From assembly GCF_001188955.3 (NCBI RefSeq), contig NZ_JPRF03000035.1, positions 1-64,000 of the forward strand: 64,000 bases of DNA, in the 5' to 3' direction. Position 1 is the stretch's first letter. Each line of letters opens with the position of its first letter. Positions 8,316 to 17,846 of this stretch are shown one piece after another. The translations under genes and the position numbers were made by a program. The stretch comes from Kitasatospora aureofaciens. Lineage in GTDB: Bacteria > Actinomycetota > Actinomycetes > Streptomycetales > Streptomycetaceae. Below the pieces are notes generated by a model. It was not told where the DNA came from. It worked only from the letters and a program-made list of their open reading frames with translations, and did no database searches.

Positions 8316-9046
8316 CCGCTCCGTTCGGCCTGGTCGCCGTTGCCCGTGCGGGCGGTGACCAGGCCGGATTCGTAGGCCGCGATGACGGCCTGGGCGCGGT
8401 CCCGGACGTCGAGCTTGCCGAAGATGCTGGTGATGTAGTTCTTCACGGTGGACTGGCTGATGTCCAGGGCCAGCGAGATCGCGGCGTTGTCCAGGCCGGT
8501 GGCGATCAGCCGCCAGACCTCGACCTCGCGGGGCGTGAGCTCGCCGGTGCCGGGCGCGGGCGGCGCCGGGGCGGCGGCCGCGACGGGTGCCCGGACGTAG
8601 GTCGAGATCAGCCGGGTGAGCAGGCGCGGGGCGACCACCGCCTCCCCGGCGTGCACGGTCCGGATCGCCGCGGCCAGGTCCTCCGGGGAGACGTCCTTGG
8701 GCAGGAACCCGTGGGCGCCGGCGCGCAGCGCGGCCACCACGTACTCGTCCATGTCGAAGGTGCTGAGGGCCAGCACCCGACAGTCGGGCAGCACCCGGGC
8801 CAGTCGTTCCGTCGCGCCGACGCCGTCCAGGACGGGCATCCGGATGTCCATCACCACGACGTCGGGGCGCAGCCGGAGGGCGGCGGCGACGGCCTGCTCC
8901 CCGTCCTCGGCCTCGCCGACCACGTGGAGGGACGGGTCGGGGGAGAGGATCAGCGACAGGCCGCGCCGGACCAGCGGCTGGTCGTCCACGACGAGCACCT
9001 TGACGGCGGTGCCGGCGCCGTCGCCCGGGTGGCTGCGGTCGGTCAC
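8312..9046 (-). CDS. LuxR/NarL-family response regulator
   Basis: 244-aa two-component response regulator. The receiver domain has acidic Asp21/Asp22, phosphoacceptor Asp67 (VMDIRMP) and Lys117 (FLPKD). A Pro/Ala-rich linker leads to a LuxR helix-turn-helix (about 165-225, LTPREVEVWRLIA and QSTVKNYITSIFGKL). The GTG start at 9046 overlaps the stop of the histidine kinase gene (GTGA), so the two are translationally coupled. The divergent MMPL exporter gene is a plausible target, though this is inferred from position. Confidence 0.92.
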   Translation of the reverse strand: MTDRSHPGDGAGTAVKVLVVDDQPLVRRGLSLILSPDPSLHVVGEAEDGEQAVAAALRLRPDVVVMDIRMPVLDGVGATERLARVLPDCRVLALSTFDMDEYVVAALRAGAHGFLPKDVSPEDLAAAIRTVHAGEAVVAPRLLTRLISTYVRAPVAAAAPAPPAPGTGELTPREVEVWRLIATGLDNAAISLALDISQSTVKNYITSIFGKLDVRDRAQAVIAAYESGLVTARTGNGDQAERSG

Positions 9047-10284
9047 CGGATCTCCTGCCCGTGCTGGACGGCCGCCTCGGCCGATTCGTCGCAGGAGAGC
9101 GGGAGTTCGGCCCGCACGGCGAAGCCGCCCTCCGGCCGGGGGCCGGCCGTCAGGGTGCCGCCGTGCAGGGCGACGCGCTCGCGCATGCCGAGCAGGCCGT
9201 ACCCGGCCGGGCCGGTGCCCGGCGCGCGCTCCGGCGGCGTGCCGCCGCCGTCGTCCCGAACCTCGACGGTGATCCGGTCCGGGTGGTACGCCAGGCGGAC
9301 GGACGCCCGGGCGGGGCCGGCGTACTTGCGGGCGTTGGTCAGGCCCTCCTGGACGATCCGGAACACGGTCAGGCCGACGGTCGGCGGCAGCGGGCGCCGG
9401 GGCCCGTCGACGGTGAGCTCGGTCGGCAGCCCGGCCAGGCAGGACTCGTCCACCAGCCGGACCACCTCGTCCGCCCCGGGCTGGGGCAGCGGCGGGACGG
9501 ACTCCGGTTCGTCGCCGGCCCGTAGGACGTTCAGCAGCTGGCGCATCTCGCGCAGCGCCAGCCGTCCGGAGGACTCCAGGGTGACCAGGGCGTCCCGGAC
9601 CACCTCCGGCCGGTCGAGGTTGGCGCGGGCGCCGCCCGCCATCAGCTGCATCGTGGTGATGTGGTGGGCCACGATGTCGTGCAGCTCCCGTGCGATCCGG
9701 CGGCGTTCCTCGGCCACCGCGCGGTCGGCCTGCAGCCGCCGGTTGGCGTCCACCTCGCGCTGCCAGCGCGCGACCACGAGGCCGGCGCAGCCCACCAGGA
9801 CGGCGGAGAGCGGGTCCGCGACGACCTGCTGCCAGAGCGGGGCGTGGAAACCGACCTGGCTCAGTGTGGTGGCCGCGGCCGTCAGCACGACGGCCGCCAG
9901 CGTGACCGGGACGCTCCGGCTGCGGCCGACCGAGAAGAGGGCGACGGTCAGCACGGCGCCGAAGTGCGGGCCGATCGGGGCGGTCAGGTCGATCGCCGCC
10001 TGGAGCACCAGGACGGCGGCGAGCACCGGCACCGGACGGCTGTGCCGGGCGAGCAGCGGCAGGGCGGACAGCACGATGAGGGCGAGGCCGGGCACGGTCA
10101 GGCCGCGGGCGCCGGCCACCTCGCCGAGGAACAGGTAGCCGAGCAGGTCGATGGCGCCGGCCCCGATGGCCACCAGGGCGTCGGGGCGGCTCCACGACAG
10201 GCCGACGACGGTGCCCTCCGTGGGCACGGTGCCGCCCGCGGGGACGGCGTCCGCCGTACGGCTGTCGGGCTGGTGCCCGCTCAT
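9043..10284 (-). CDS. sensor histidine kinase (HisKA_3 type)
   Basis: 413-aa membrane kinase, cognate partner of the overlapping LuxR regulator. A hydrophobic N-terminal half (about 35-172) contains five or six transmembrane segments and almost no extracellular sensor domain, suggesting a membrane signal. The HisKA_3 motif RELHDIVAHH has His202. The ATPase domain follows with NARKYAG and a GTGPAGYGLLGM G-box. The ATG at 10284 has GGAGG 5 nt upstream, so the in-frame starts further upstream (for example 10305) are less likely. Such exporter-linked kinases often sense envelope or antibiotic stress; that role is inferred here. Confidence 0.91.
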   Translation of the reverse strand: MSGHQPDSRTADAVPAGGTVPTEGTVVGLSWSRPDALVAIGAGAIDLLGYLFLGEVAGARGLTVPGLALIVLSALPLLARHSRPVPVLAAVLVLQAAIDLTAPIGPHFGAVLTVALFSVGRSRSVPVTLAAVVLTAAATTLSQVGFHAPLWQQVVADPLSAVLVGCAGLVVARWQREVDANRRLQADRAVAEERRRIARELHDIVAHHITTMQLMAGGARANLDRPEVVRDALVTLESSGRLALREMRQLLNVLRAGDEPESVPPLPQPGADEVVRLVDESCLAGLPTELTVDGPRRPLPPTVGLTVFRIVQEGLTNARKYAGPARASVRLAYHPDRITVEVRDDGGGTPPERAPGTGPAGYGLLGMRERVALHGGTLTAGPRPEGGFAVRAELPLSCDESAEAAVQHGQEIR

Positions 10285-10542
10285 CTGGTCCTCCCGGTTG
10301 ATCATCGCTGACCCGCCCATTCTGGCATCGGCCGACCGGCCCGCACGTGCTCCCGGAGGCCGAGGGCGCGGGGGCCGGACCAGGACCACGGTCCCGGTTC
10401 CGCCGCAGGTGGGGGAGCGCGGGCCCTGTTCCGGATCGTCCGCTGCTCGGACGCTCCGGTACCCCCTCGCCTGATGGTCTTGGGACGGGCCGGGAAAACC
10501 CGGCGCCGAGGCCGACGTTCGCGTCCATCAGCCGGAGGAACA

Positions 10543-12753
10543 GTGATCCGCGCACTGACCGGGTTCTCCACCAGACACGCATGGAAGGTCATCGCCCTGT
10601 GGGCGGTGCTGGGCATGGGGCTGGGGGTCCTGGGCCCGATGCTGATGTCCCGGGTGACCGAGTCCCAGAGCGGGGACTTCCTGCCCCGGAGTTACGACTC
10701 GGCCGCCGCGCAGCGGATCGGGGAGGAACACTTCGGCGTGAAGTCGGACGCCACCACGGTCACGGTGCTGGTCGCCCGGACCGACGGCAAGGCGCTCGGC
10801 GCCGCCGACCAGCAGCGGATCGAGTCCGAGGCCGCGAAGCTCGCCACCCACCGGGTCACGATGCCCCGGCGGGCGGACGATCCGGAGTTCCTCGTCACCG
10901 ACCGCTCCCAGACGCCCCGGATCGCCCCCGCGACGGTGGCGCCCGACCGGACCTTCGAACTGCTCTCGGTCGAGTTCACCGGCAACGCCTCGGAGGAGGG
11001 CGTGCAGGGCGTCTTCAAGGCCTTCCGGGACGACGCCCGCACACGGTTCGCCGACCTCGGCATGCGCACCGGGTTCACCGGCGGCCTCGCCCAGGTGTCG
11101 GACAGCGCCGACGCCAACCGGACCGCCGCGACGATCGGCAGCGCCCTCGTCACGGGACTGATCGTCCTGCTCAACGTGCTGGTGTTCCGCAGCGTCCTCG
11201 CCGCCGTGCTGCCGCTGCTCGCGGTCGCCGTGATCGGGGGCGCGGCCACCGGCGCCGTGGCCGGCGCGGCTTCGCTCACCGGCCTCAAGCTGGACGCCAG
11301 CACCCCGAGCCTGATCTCCGTGGTCCTGCTCGGCATCGGCGTCGACTACCTGCTGTTCCTGCTCTTCCGGTTCCGCGAGCAGTTGCGGGCGCGGCCCGAG
11401 CAGCCCGCCCGGGAGGCCGCCGCCCAGGTGTCCGGCCGGGTCGGTACCGCGATCACCTCCGCCGCGCTGACCATCGTGGCCGCCTTCGCCACCCTGGGCG
11501 TGGCGACCTTCGGCCTGTTCCGCTCCCTCGGCCCGGCCATCGCCGTCGCCGTGCTGGTCATGCTGCTGGGCAGCCTGACCCTGATGCCCGCCCTGCTGGC
11601 CGCCTGCGGACGCAAGATGTTCTGGCCGTCGCGCAGCCTGCGGCGGGTGCCGCGACCGGGCCTCGCCGCCCGCCTCGGCGACCTGGTCGCCCGCCGGCCG
11701 CTGGCGCTGCTGCTCGCCTCCGTCGCGCTGCTCGGCGCGCTGGCCGCCGGTACGGCCGGGCTCCGGATGAACTACGGCCAGGCCGACGACACCAGGACGC
11801 CGGCCACCGCCACCGCCGAGGAGATCGCCCGTGCCCTGCCGGCCGGGGTGTCCGACCCGACGACCGTCTACCTGGTGGCCAAGGACGGGGGCACCCTCGA
11901 CGCCGGCCGGTTCGACGGCCTCGCCCACGCCCTGACCGGGGTCGAGGGCGTCGGCCAGGTGGGCCGGACCGTCCTCGCCGACGACCACCGCGCGGCCCGG
12001 ATCGACCTCTACCTGAACGCCGACCCGCAGAGCCAGCGGGCCCGCGACCTCGCTTCCGGCCCGGTCCGCGCCGCGGTCGCCGCGCACGCACCGCAGGGGA
12101 CCACCGGCCACGTCGGCGGCACGGCGGCGATCTTCGCCGACATCTCCACCGCCGTCGACCACGACCTGACCGTGGTCTTCCCGGTCGCCGCCGCGCTGAT
12201 CGCCCTGATACTGCTCCTGCTCCTGCGCAGCCTGCTCGCCCCGCTGGCCCTGATGCTCGCGGTCGGCCTCGGCTTCGCCGCCACCCTCGGCGCCGCCACC
12301 CTGCTGTTCCAGCACGGCCTGGGCGAGCCCGGCGTCGCCTTCACGCTGCCCCTGGTGCTGTTCCTGTTCGTGGTCGCCCTGGGCACCGACTACAACATCC
12401 TGATCACCGACCGCATCCGCGAGGAGATGCACCGGCCCGGCCCGGCCCGCGCCGCCGTGGCCCGCGCCGTCCGGTACACCGCCCCCGCCATCGCCACGGC
12501 GGGCCTGGTGCTGGCCGGCTCCTTCGCCACCCTGGCCACCACCCCGGGCAGCGAGCAGGTCGCCTTCTCGCTGACCCTCGGGATCCTGCTCTCCGCCCTG
12601 GTCCTCTCCCTCGTCACCGTCCCGGCCGCGGCGGCCCTCCTCGGCCGCTCCCTCTGGTGGCCGCTGCGCCCCACCCCGGTCGCGCCGCCGTCCGCCGACC
12701 GCCCGCCGGTCGCCACCCCGCGGTCGGCCCCGGATCACCTGCGCCTCGGGTGA
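10543..12753 (+). CDS. MMPL-family RND transporter
   Basis: 736-aa inner-membrane exporter of the MMPL branch of RND pumps, which moves lipids or hydrophobic compounds using the proton gradient. It has two repeated halves, each with one helix, a large periplasmic-side domain and a five-helix bundle. The second half carries GTDYNILITDR, typical of MMPL helix 10, and the first carries the matching GVDYLLFLLFR. GTG 10543 is chosen because GGAGGA lies 5-6 nt upstream and the first residues resemble family N-termini. It is divergent from the two-component system, which likely controls it. Confidence 0.9.
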   Translation: MIRALTGFSTRHAWKVIALWAVLGMGLGVLGPMLMSRVTESQSGDFLPRSYDSAAAQRIGEEHFGVKSDATTVTVLVARTDGKALGAADQQRIESEAAKLATHRVTMPRRADDPEFLVTDRSQTPRIAPATVAPDRTFELLSVEFTGNASEEGVQGVFKAFRDDARTRFADLGMRTGFTGGLAQVSDSADANRTAATIGSALVTGLIVLLNVLVFRSVLAAVLPLLAVAVIGGAATGAVAGAASLTGLKLDASTPSLISVVLLGIGVDYLLFLLFRFREQLRARPEQPAREAAAQVSGRVGTAITSAALTIVAAFATLGVATFGLFRSLGPAIAVAVLVMLLGSLTLMPALLAACGRKMFWPSRSLRRVPRPGLAARLGDLVARRPLALLLASVALLGALAAGTAGLRMNYGQADDTRTPATATAEEIARALPAGVSDPTTVYLVAKDGGTLDAGRFDGLAHALTGVEGVGQVGRTVLADDHRAARIDLYLNADPQSQRARDLASGPVRAAVAAHAPQGTTGHVGGTAAIFADISTAVDHDLTVVFPVAAALIALILLLLLRSLLAPLALMLAVGLGFAATLGAATLLFQHGLGEPGVAFTLPLVLFLFVVALGTDYNILITDRIREEMHRPGPARAAVARAVRYTAPAIATAGLVLAGSFATLATTPGSEQVAFSLTLGILLSALVLSLVTVPAAAALLGRSLWWPLRPTPVAPPSADRPPVATPRSAPDHLRLG

Positions 12754-12770
12754 CGGTTCCCGGCCGCAGC

Positions 12771-12807
12771 GGTCTGACGTCCCGGCCGTTCTCCGGGGCG
12801 TCAGACC
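12771..12807. terminator. bidirectional terminator between MMPL and VWA genes
   Basis: GGTCTGACGTCCCGG (12771-12785) pairs with CCGGGGCGTCAGACC (12793-12807), a 15-bp stem with one G-T pair and a 7-nt loop. It sits between convergent genes and overlaps the stop codon of the minus-strand gene. Confidence 0.75.
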
Positions 12808-14243
12808 GGCAGCAGCCGGGCGATCAGTTCGCCGAGGCGGCGGGCGTTGCGGCAGGAGTGCATCTCCACGACGTCCGCGTAGGCCGGGGCGGCGGAGTCG
12901 CCGGTCGACCAGAGTGCGGGCTGTTCGGGGTTGAGCCAGAAGACCCGCCGGGCCCGGGCCGAGATCCGGCGCAGGGCGTCCAGGTTGGGGTCGCGGTGGT
13001 TGTTGCGGGCGTCGCCGAGGACGAGCACGCAGGTGCGGGGGCCGACGGCGTCCGGGTGGCGGTCGGCGAACTCGCCGAGGGCGGAGCCGTAGTCGCTGTT
13101 GCCGTGGTGGCCCATCACCCTGGCCTCGGCGAGGATGCGTGCGGCGAGACGGGCCGGGTCGTCCTGGCCGCGCCGCAGCAGGTCGGTGACCTCGGCGGTG
13201 CGGTTGACGAAGGCGAACACCCGGACCTTGCTGAACTGCTCGCCCATCGCCTGGACCAGCAGCATGGTGAAGTCGGCGAAGCCCGCCACCGAGCCGGACA
13301 CGTCGCACAGCAGCACCAGCTCCGGCCGACCCGGGCGGCGCAGCCGGTACGCCGGGCGCAGCGGGACTCCGCCGGTGGTGAGCGAGCGACGCAGGGTGCG
13401 GCGCAGGTCGATCTGTCCCCGGGCGGCGCGGCGGCGCCGGGCGGCCAGCCGGGTGGCGAGTTTGCGGGCCAGCGGGTGGACGGTGCGGCGCAGTTCGGCG
13501 AGCTGCTCGCGGCCGGCGTAGAGGAAGTCGATCCGGTCGGTGCTGGGGGCGACGGCGCGCTCCGCGATCCGTTCGGGCCCGCGCAGTTCGGCGACCCGGC
13601 GGCGGGCCTCGCCGGTGACCTGGGCGCGGAAGTCCTGGATGCGGCGGCGGATCTCGTCGGCGAGGACGCGTTCGGAGAGGTCCTCCCGGGCGGGGCCCTC
13701 CCGTCCGGGGTCCTCGCGCAGCGCGGCGAGGATCCGGGCGAGCAGGGTCTCGGGGGAGAGGCGGCCGAGGGCCTGGTGGGCGGACCAGCCGTCCGAGCCG
13801 GGGGTGCTGCCGGTGCCGTACCGGCCGAAGGCCTCGACGACCTCGCCGGCCAGCCGGGCCTGGGCGGCGCGGTCGTCGGCGGCGAGGGCGGCGGCGAGGC
13901 GTTCGCGCAGTTGGTCGCGCAGTGGGTCGGGGCGGCCGAAGCGGGGCGGCTCGGGGTCGTCCGGTGCGGGCGGCGGTTCGACGCGCAGGGCCTCCGGGGT
14001 GCCGACACCGAGCGGGAAGAACAGGTCGAAGACGGCGTCGAAGACCTTCCGCTGGCCGTCCGAGCGCAGCAGGGCGGCGGCCAGGCCGGCCCGCATCTGC
14101 TCTCGGTCGGCGAAGCCGAGGACGTCGAGCACGGCGGCGGCGTCCACCGTCTCGGCCGGGCCGATCCGCAGGCCGTGCCCGCGCAGGGCGCGGACCAGGC
14201 CGGTCAGCCGGGCGGCGGTGTCGGCGGGGCCTGCCGCGGTCAT
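12801..14243 (-). CDS. VWA-domain protein (CoxE-like)
   Basis: 480-aa cytoplasmic protein with a C-terminal von Willebrand A domain. The MIDAS motif DVSGS is at 314-318. The N-terminal 300 residues are charged and helical, as in CoxE-like proteins. The ATG at 14243 overlaps the stop of the MoxR gene (ATGA), so the two are translationally coupled. MoxR/VWA pairs act as chaperone-like machines for cofactor insertion or complex assembly. No client enzyme gene is adjacent here, so the target is unknown. Confidence 0.88.
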   Translation of the reverse strand: MTAAGPADTAARLTGLVRALRGHGLRIGPAETVDAAAVLDVLGFADREQMRAGLAAALLRSDGQRKVFDAVFDLFFPLGVGTPEALRVEPPPAPDDPEPPRFGRPDPLRDQLRERLAAALAADDRAAQARLAGEVVEAFGRYGTGSTPGSDGWSAHQALGRLSPETLLARILAALREDPGREGPAREDLSERVLADEIRRRIQDFRAQVTGEARRRVAELRGPERIAERAVAPSTDRIDFLYAGREQLAELRRTVHPLARKLATRLAARRRRAARGQIDLRRTLRRSLTTGGVPLRPAYRLRRPGRPELVLLCDVSGSVAGFADFTMLLVQAMGEQFSKVRVFAFVNRTAEVTDLLRRGQDDPARLAARILAEARVMGHHGNSDYGSALGEFADRHPDAVGPRTCVLVLGDARNNHRDPNLDALRRISARARRVFWLNPEQPALWSTGDSAAPAYADVVEMHSCRNARRLGELIARLLPV

Positions 14244-15205
14244 GCGAGGGTGAGCTTCTGGGTGGCCTTGCGGATGTCGTCCTGGTGCTTGAGGATCACT
14301 CCGAGAGTCTCCCGGACGACGGTCTCGTCCAGGCTGTCGGCGCCGAGCGCGAGCAGGGTGCGGGCCCAGTCGACGGTCTCGGCGACGGACGGTGCCTTGC
14401 GCAGTTCCATGGCGCGCAGCGCGCCGACCACCCGGACCAGCGAGGCGGCCAGGGTGTCGTCCAGGCCGGGCACCTTGAGCCGGACGATCCGCCGCTCCAA
14501 CTCGGCGTCCGGGTAGTCGAGGTGGAGGAAGAGGCACCGTCGGCGCAGCGCCTCGGAGAGCTCGCGGGTGGCGTTGGAGGTGAGCAGGACGAAGGGGCGG
14601 CGGGTGGCGGTGACGGTGCCGAGTTCGGGGACGGTCACCTGGAAGTCGCTGAGCACCTCCAGCAGCAGGGCCTCGACCTCGATGTCGGCCTTGTCCATCT
14701 CGTCGATCAGCAGCACCGTGGGCTCCTCGCCGCGGATGGCGGTGAGCAGCGGGCGGGTGAGCAGGAACTCCTCGCCGAAGATGTCGTCGCGGGCCCGGTC
14801 CCAGCCCTCGTCGCGGCCGGCGGTGATCCGCAGCAGCTGCTTGGCGTGGTTCCACTCGTAGAGGGCGCGGGCCTCGTCGATGCCCTCGTAGCACTGCAGT
14901 CGCACCAGCCGGGCGGCGCCCAGTTCGGCGACGGCCTTGGCGAGTTCGGTCTTGCCGACCCCGGCGGGGCCCTCGACCAGCAGGGGCTTGCCGAGCCGGT
15001 CGGCGAGGAAGACGGTGGTGGCCACGGCGGTGGAGGGGAGGTAGCCGGTCGCGGCGAGCCGTTCGGCGGTGTCCGCCACCGAGGTGAAGAAGCCCGTGCC
15101 GTCGCCGTTCCCGTTGACGCCGCCGTTCCCGCCGCTGCCGCTGGTCATCTGCCGCGCCCCGTTCCGGTTCGCCGGGCCCGTTCCGTCGGGCCCGCGCGGC
15201 GCCAC
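14240..15205 (-). CDS. MoxR-type AAA+ ATPase
   Basis: About 321-aa ATPase. Walker A GPAGVGKT (79-86) is followed by Walker B LLIDEMDKAD and a sensor-1 element LLTSNATRELSEALRRR, all characteristic of MoxR AAA+ proteins. The first 30-40 residues are Gly/Asn-rich and unlike the family. The start could therefore be GTG 15205 or ATG 15148, neither with a strong Shine-Dalgarno. It is the first gene of a two-gene operon with the VWA protein, which it probably remodels or is regulated by. Confidence 0.9.
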   Translation of the reverse strand: MAPRGPDGTGPANRNGARQMTSGSGGNGGVNGNGDGTGFFTSVADTAERLAATGYLPSTAVATTVFLADRLGKPLLVEGPAGVGKTELAKAVAELGAARLVRLQCYEGIDEARALYEWNHAKQLLRITAGRDEGWDRARDDIFGEEFLLTRPLLTAIRGEEPTVLLIDEMDKADIEVEALLLEVLSDFQVTVPELGTVTATRRPFVLLTSNATRELSEALRRRCLFLHLDYPDAELERRIVRLKVPGLDDTLAASLVRVVGALRAMELRKAPSVAETVDWARTLLALGADSLDETVVRETLGVILKHQDDIRKATQKLTLA

Positions 15206-15318
15206 CCTACCGGCCGGTCACTTGCTTGTCGCGGGGCCGGGAAGGGCACGGTGGAGCGGCGTACGACGGGCTGCTGCCCGTTGTACGCCGCTCGTGTAAT
15301 TCCGCCGTCCCCGGGGCG

Positions 15319-15990
15319 TCAGTTGACGTACAGGACCGGGTTGCCGGCGGCCGAGGTGTCGGTGACCGGGCCGTAGGTGGCGCTGAAGTACCCGGTCGAG
15401 AAGCACAGGCCGGGGCCGGAGACCAGGGTGGCGGCCTGGTCGGCGAAGCTGATGGAGTTGCTGCTGTTCGAGGTGGAGCCGGTGATGCCGCTGGGGCTCT
15501 GGTAGACGCAGTTGACGGTGCCCAGCAGGGTGTTGAGCACCACGGTGATGCCCACCGGGCCGGCGCTGGTGCCGTTGAGCGACACGTTGTTGCCGGAGCC
15601 GGAGGTGACGGTGTTGGTGTAGGGCAGGCTGGTGGCGGTGACGCTCTGCACGCTCATCACGCCGAAGACGCTGGAGGTGCAGGAGTCGAAGGACTGGCTG
15701 TTGAGCTGCTCGGTCGCGCTGCCGGGGGCGGACGGGTTGGACGTCACGGTGGCGGAGAACGAGGAGTTGGCGCAGCTGACGCCGTTGGTGCTGCCGGGGC
15801 CGTCGGTGAAGGTGGCGGCGGTGCCGGAAGCGAGGTTGGCGACCAGGGTGTCGCCGACGGCGATGGCCGGGCCGCTCGAGCCGCCCTGGGTCAGGACGGC
15901 GGCGGCGGAGGCCTGAGCGGGTGCCACGGCGGCACCGGTGAGGGCGATGGCGGCGAGGGATGCGGCTGCGAGCGTGCGACGGATGCGCAT
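15319..15990 (-). CDS. secreted protein of unknown function (223 aa)
   Basis: Clear signal peptide: MRIRRT followed by a hydrophobic stretch ending PAQASA near residue 29. The mature part is rich in Ser, Thr, Gly, Asn and Val, with four cysteines spaced so that two disulfides are possible. It has no transmembrane segment, so it is probably released or wall-associated. The ATG at 15990 follows a GGAGAGAGG-type site. It is divergent from a TetR gene and close to the DUF6230/DUF6114 pair, so a joint role in the cell surface is plausible but unproved. Confidence 0.7.
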   Translation of the reverse strand: MRIRRTLAAASLAAIALTGAAVAPAQASAAAVLTQGGSSGPAIAVGDTLVANLASGTAATFTDGPGSTNGVSCANSSFSATVTSNPSAPGSATEQLNSQSFDSCTSSVFGVMSVQSVTATSLPYTNTVTSGSGNNVSLNGTSAGPVGITVVLNTLLGTVNCVYQSPSGITGSTSNSSNSISFADQAATLVSGPGLCFSTGYFSATYGPVTDTSAAGNPVLYVN

Positions 15991-16296
15991 GAGGGTGCCT
16001 CTCTCCGTCCGGGGACGGGTGGGGGAATCCCCGCGTGCGGGTGTGGTGGTGTGCACGACGGGGGAGGTGCACGGCGAACCGGAGCTCCGGCGGAGCGCGA
16101 GTGGGTGCGGGCCGGCGGACAGGCACTGGGGGCGGGCCCGGCGCCACGGGCCCGCTCGTGCGGTTCGGCGGTGTTGAGTGCAGTGCAGCGGTGTCGGAGT
16201 CGGTCGACGGTGGCCTGCGCACCGACCGGTCGGAAACCTGGCAGTGTTGTAAACCGGGCGTTGCGTCAATGTCAATACAGGACACAGGAGTTGGTG
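15991..16296. other. 306-bp divergent promoter region
   Basis: No gene. The region separates a minus-strand secreted protein from a plus-strand TetR gene and must hold both promoters. Near the TetR start there is a tandem GTCAAT-GTCAAT (16265-16276) within an AT-richer stretch, a possible operator. I see no strong long palindrome. Confidence 0.4.
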
Positions 16297-17049
16297 ATGG
16301 ATCCCAAGAACCTCCGGAGTTCCGACGTGCTCCTCCTGCCGGGTGCCCGCACCGGCCGTGATCCGGCCAGGTCGATCAAGCCGGGCCCGCGCCGGCAGCC
16401 CGCCGGAGTGGTCGCCGCGACCCAGCGCGAGCGGCTGCTGGACGGGCTGGTCCGGACGGTGGCCGAACGCGGCTACCAGCACGCGACGGTCAGCGACATC
16501 TGCCGGGCGGCCGGGGTGACCAGGCCGGTCTTCTACGAGCTGTTCAACGGCAAGGAGGACGCCTTCCTGGCCGCGCACCGGTTCGGCACCGGGGTGGTGG
16601 TCCGGCGGATGGCGGCGGCCTTCGCGGCCGAATCCGACTGGTGCGCGGGGATCCGGGAGGCGCTCGGAGCGATGCTCCAACTCCTGGCCGGGACACCGTC
16701 CTTCGCGACCATGGCGGTGATCGAGATCGAGGCGGTCGGGCCCGCCGGTCGGCTTGAGCGCGATCAACTCCTCACCCGATTCCGGGTGTTCTTTGCCGAG
16801 GTGCCACAACTTCCGTGCGGTGTAAGGGTGCAGGAGATGGTGGACGCGGTGGTGGGCGGTGTGTACAGCGCGATCTACCGGCGGATCGCCTCCGGTCGTA
16901 CCGATCAACTGCCGGAACTGCTGCCGGTGTTGGGCATGTTCTGCCTGGCGCCATTCCTCGGGCCGGCCGAGGCGGACCGGCGACTCGGGTCGAGGATCGG
17001 TGAAGATCCTTCGTGCACCCGTAGTGACCCGGCAACTACCCAGCAGTAG
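16297..17049 (+). CDS. TetR/AcrR-family regulator
   Basis: 250-aa regulator with a 35-residue basic N-terminal extension before the helix-turn-helix (about 40-90: RERLLDGLVRTVAERGYQHATVSDI, FYELFNGKEDAFLAA). The C-terminal half has no motif I can assign. The ATG at 16297 is preceded by CAGGAG 6 nt upstream. It lies immediately upstream of the DUF6230/DUF6114 genes in the same orientation (141-bp gap) and divergent from a secreted-protein gene. TetR genes are commonly found beside DUF6230 in Streptomyces, so control of these neighbours is likely. Confidence 0.85.
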   Translation: MDPKNLRSSDVLLLPGARTGRDPARSIKPGPRRQPAGVVAATQRERLLDGLVRTVAERGYQHATVSDICRAAGVTRPVFYELFNGKEDAFLAAHRFGTGVVVRRMAAAFAAESDWCAGIREALGAMLQLLAGTPSFATMAVIEIEAVGPAGRLERDQLLTRFRVFFAEVPQLPCGVRVQEMVDAVVGGVYSAIYRRIASGRTDQLPELLPVLGMFCLAPFLGPAEADRRLGSRIGEDPSCTRSDPATTQQ

Positions 17050-17190
17050 CTTCCAGTTACTCACCGCGCCCCGACCGGACCGACCCCGCCGCCGAGCGGC
17101 GGACGGCCCGGCCGGGACGCGCACAACGCTGTCCGCGCCAGGGCAACGTGCCAGTGCCTGCACACCCATTTCCGTCCACAGGGAGCACAC

Positions 17191-17844
17191 ATGGCCATGT
17201 CCGAGGACGCCGCCGTCGCGGCGGAGACCCCGACGCCGACCGGGACCAGAAGAGGCCGGGTACGGATCAAGCGCACCGCCCTGATGGCCGTACCGGCCGT
17301 CGCCGTCGGGGGCATCCTGATGACCCTCACCGCCCAGGGCGTGCTCGCCGCGCAGTTCTCCATCTCCGGCATGCCGTTCACCATCACCGCCGACAAGCTC
17401 GACGGCGACGGCTTCGCCCAGTTCGGCTCGCTGGACCACATGATCCCGGGCAGCCCCAACCAGGGCCACACCGGCGGTCAGGTGCTGGTCGCGGTGTCGG
17501 CGATCAAGACCGCCGAGATCACCAACCTGTGCCAGAGCGTCGACCTCGGTGGCGTCAACCTGGTGATCCACGCGGGCGACCAGGGCACCCCGGTGTCCGC
17601 CTCCGACCTCACCACCGACTCCGACCTGCTGTCCGGCGACGCGGAGTTCAAGAACATCGAGATCGGCGGCGACGCCAGCACCTACACCAAGGCCGGCGAC
17701 GTCGGCAAGGGCGGCAAGGGCGTCTTCGGCCAGCAGGCCGACCACGTCCAGCTAACCCACCTCAACCAGCACAACTACGCGAGCACCGCCGTCGGGTTCA
17801 AACTGCCCAACCTGCGGCTGAGCTTCAGCTCCAAGGGCTGCTGA
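17191..17844 (+). CDS. DUF6230 family protein
   Basis: 217-aa conserved Streptomyces protein. A basic cytoplasmic start (RGRVRIKRT) precedes one N-terminal hydrophobic segment (about 29-52), and then a soluble domain faces outward. That domain contains SGMPFTITADKL and GQQADHVQLTHLNQHNYAST, which are recognisable features of the DUF6230 family. Homologues are sometimes labelled cholesterol esterase, without evidence in the sequence (no Ser-hydrolase motif). It is followed 2 bp later by DUF6114, so one operon. Function unknown. Confidence 0.82.
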   Translation: MAMSEDAAVAAETPTPTGTRRGRVRIKRTALMAVPAVAVGGILMTLTAQGVLAAQFSISGMPFTITADKLDGDGFAQFGSLDHMIPGSPNQGHTGGQVLVAVSAIKTAEITNLCQSVDLGGVNLVIHAGDQGTPVSASDLTTDSDLLSGDAEFKNIEIGGDASTYTKAGDVGKGGKGVFGQQADHVQLTHLNQHNYASTAVGFKLPNLRLSFSSKGC

Positions 17845-17846
17845 GC

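Noticed and set aside
10347..14516. Long plus-strand frame running through the MMPL and VWA genes
   Set aside because: Composition is Arg/Pro/Gly-rich, and the MMPL, VWA and MoxR products are read in other frames with clear family motifs.
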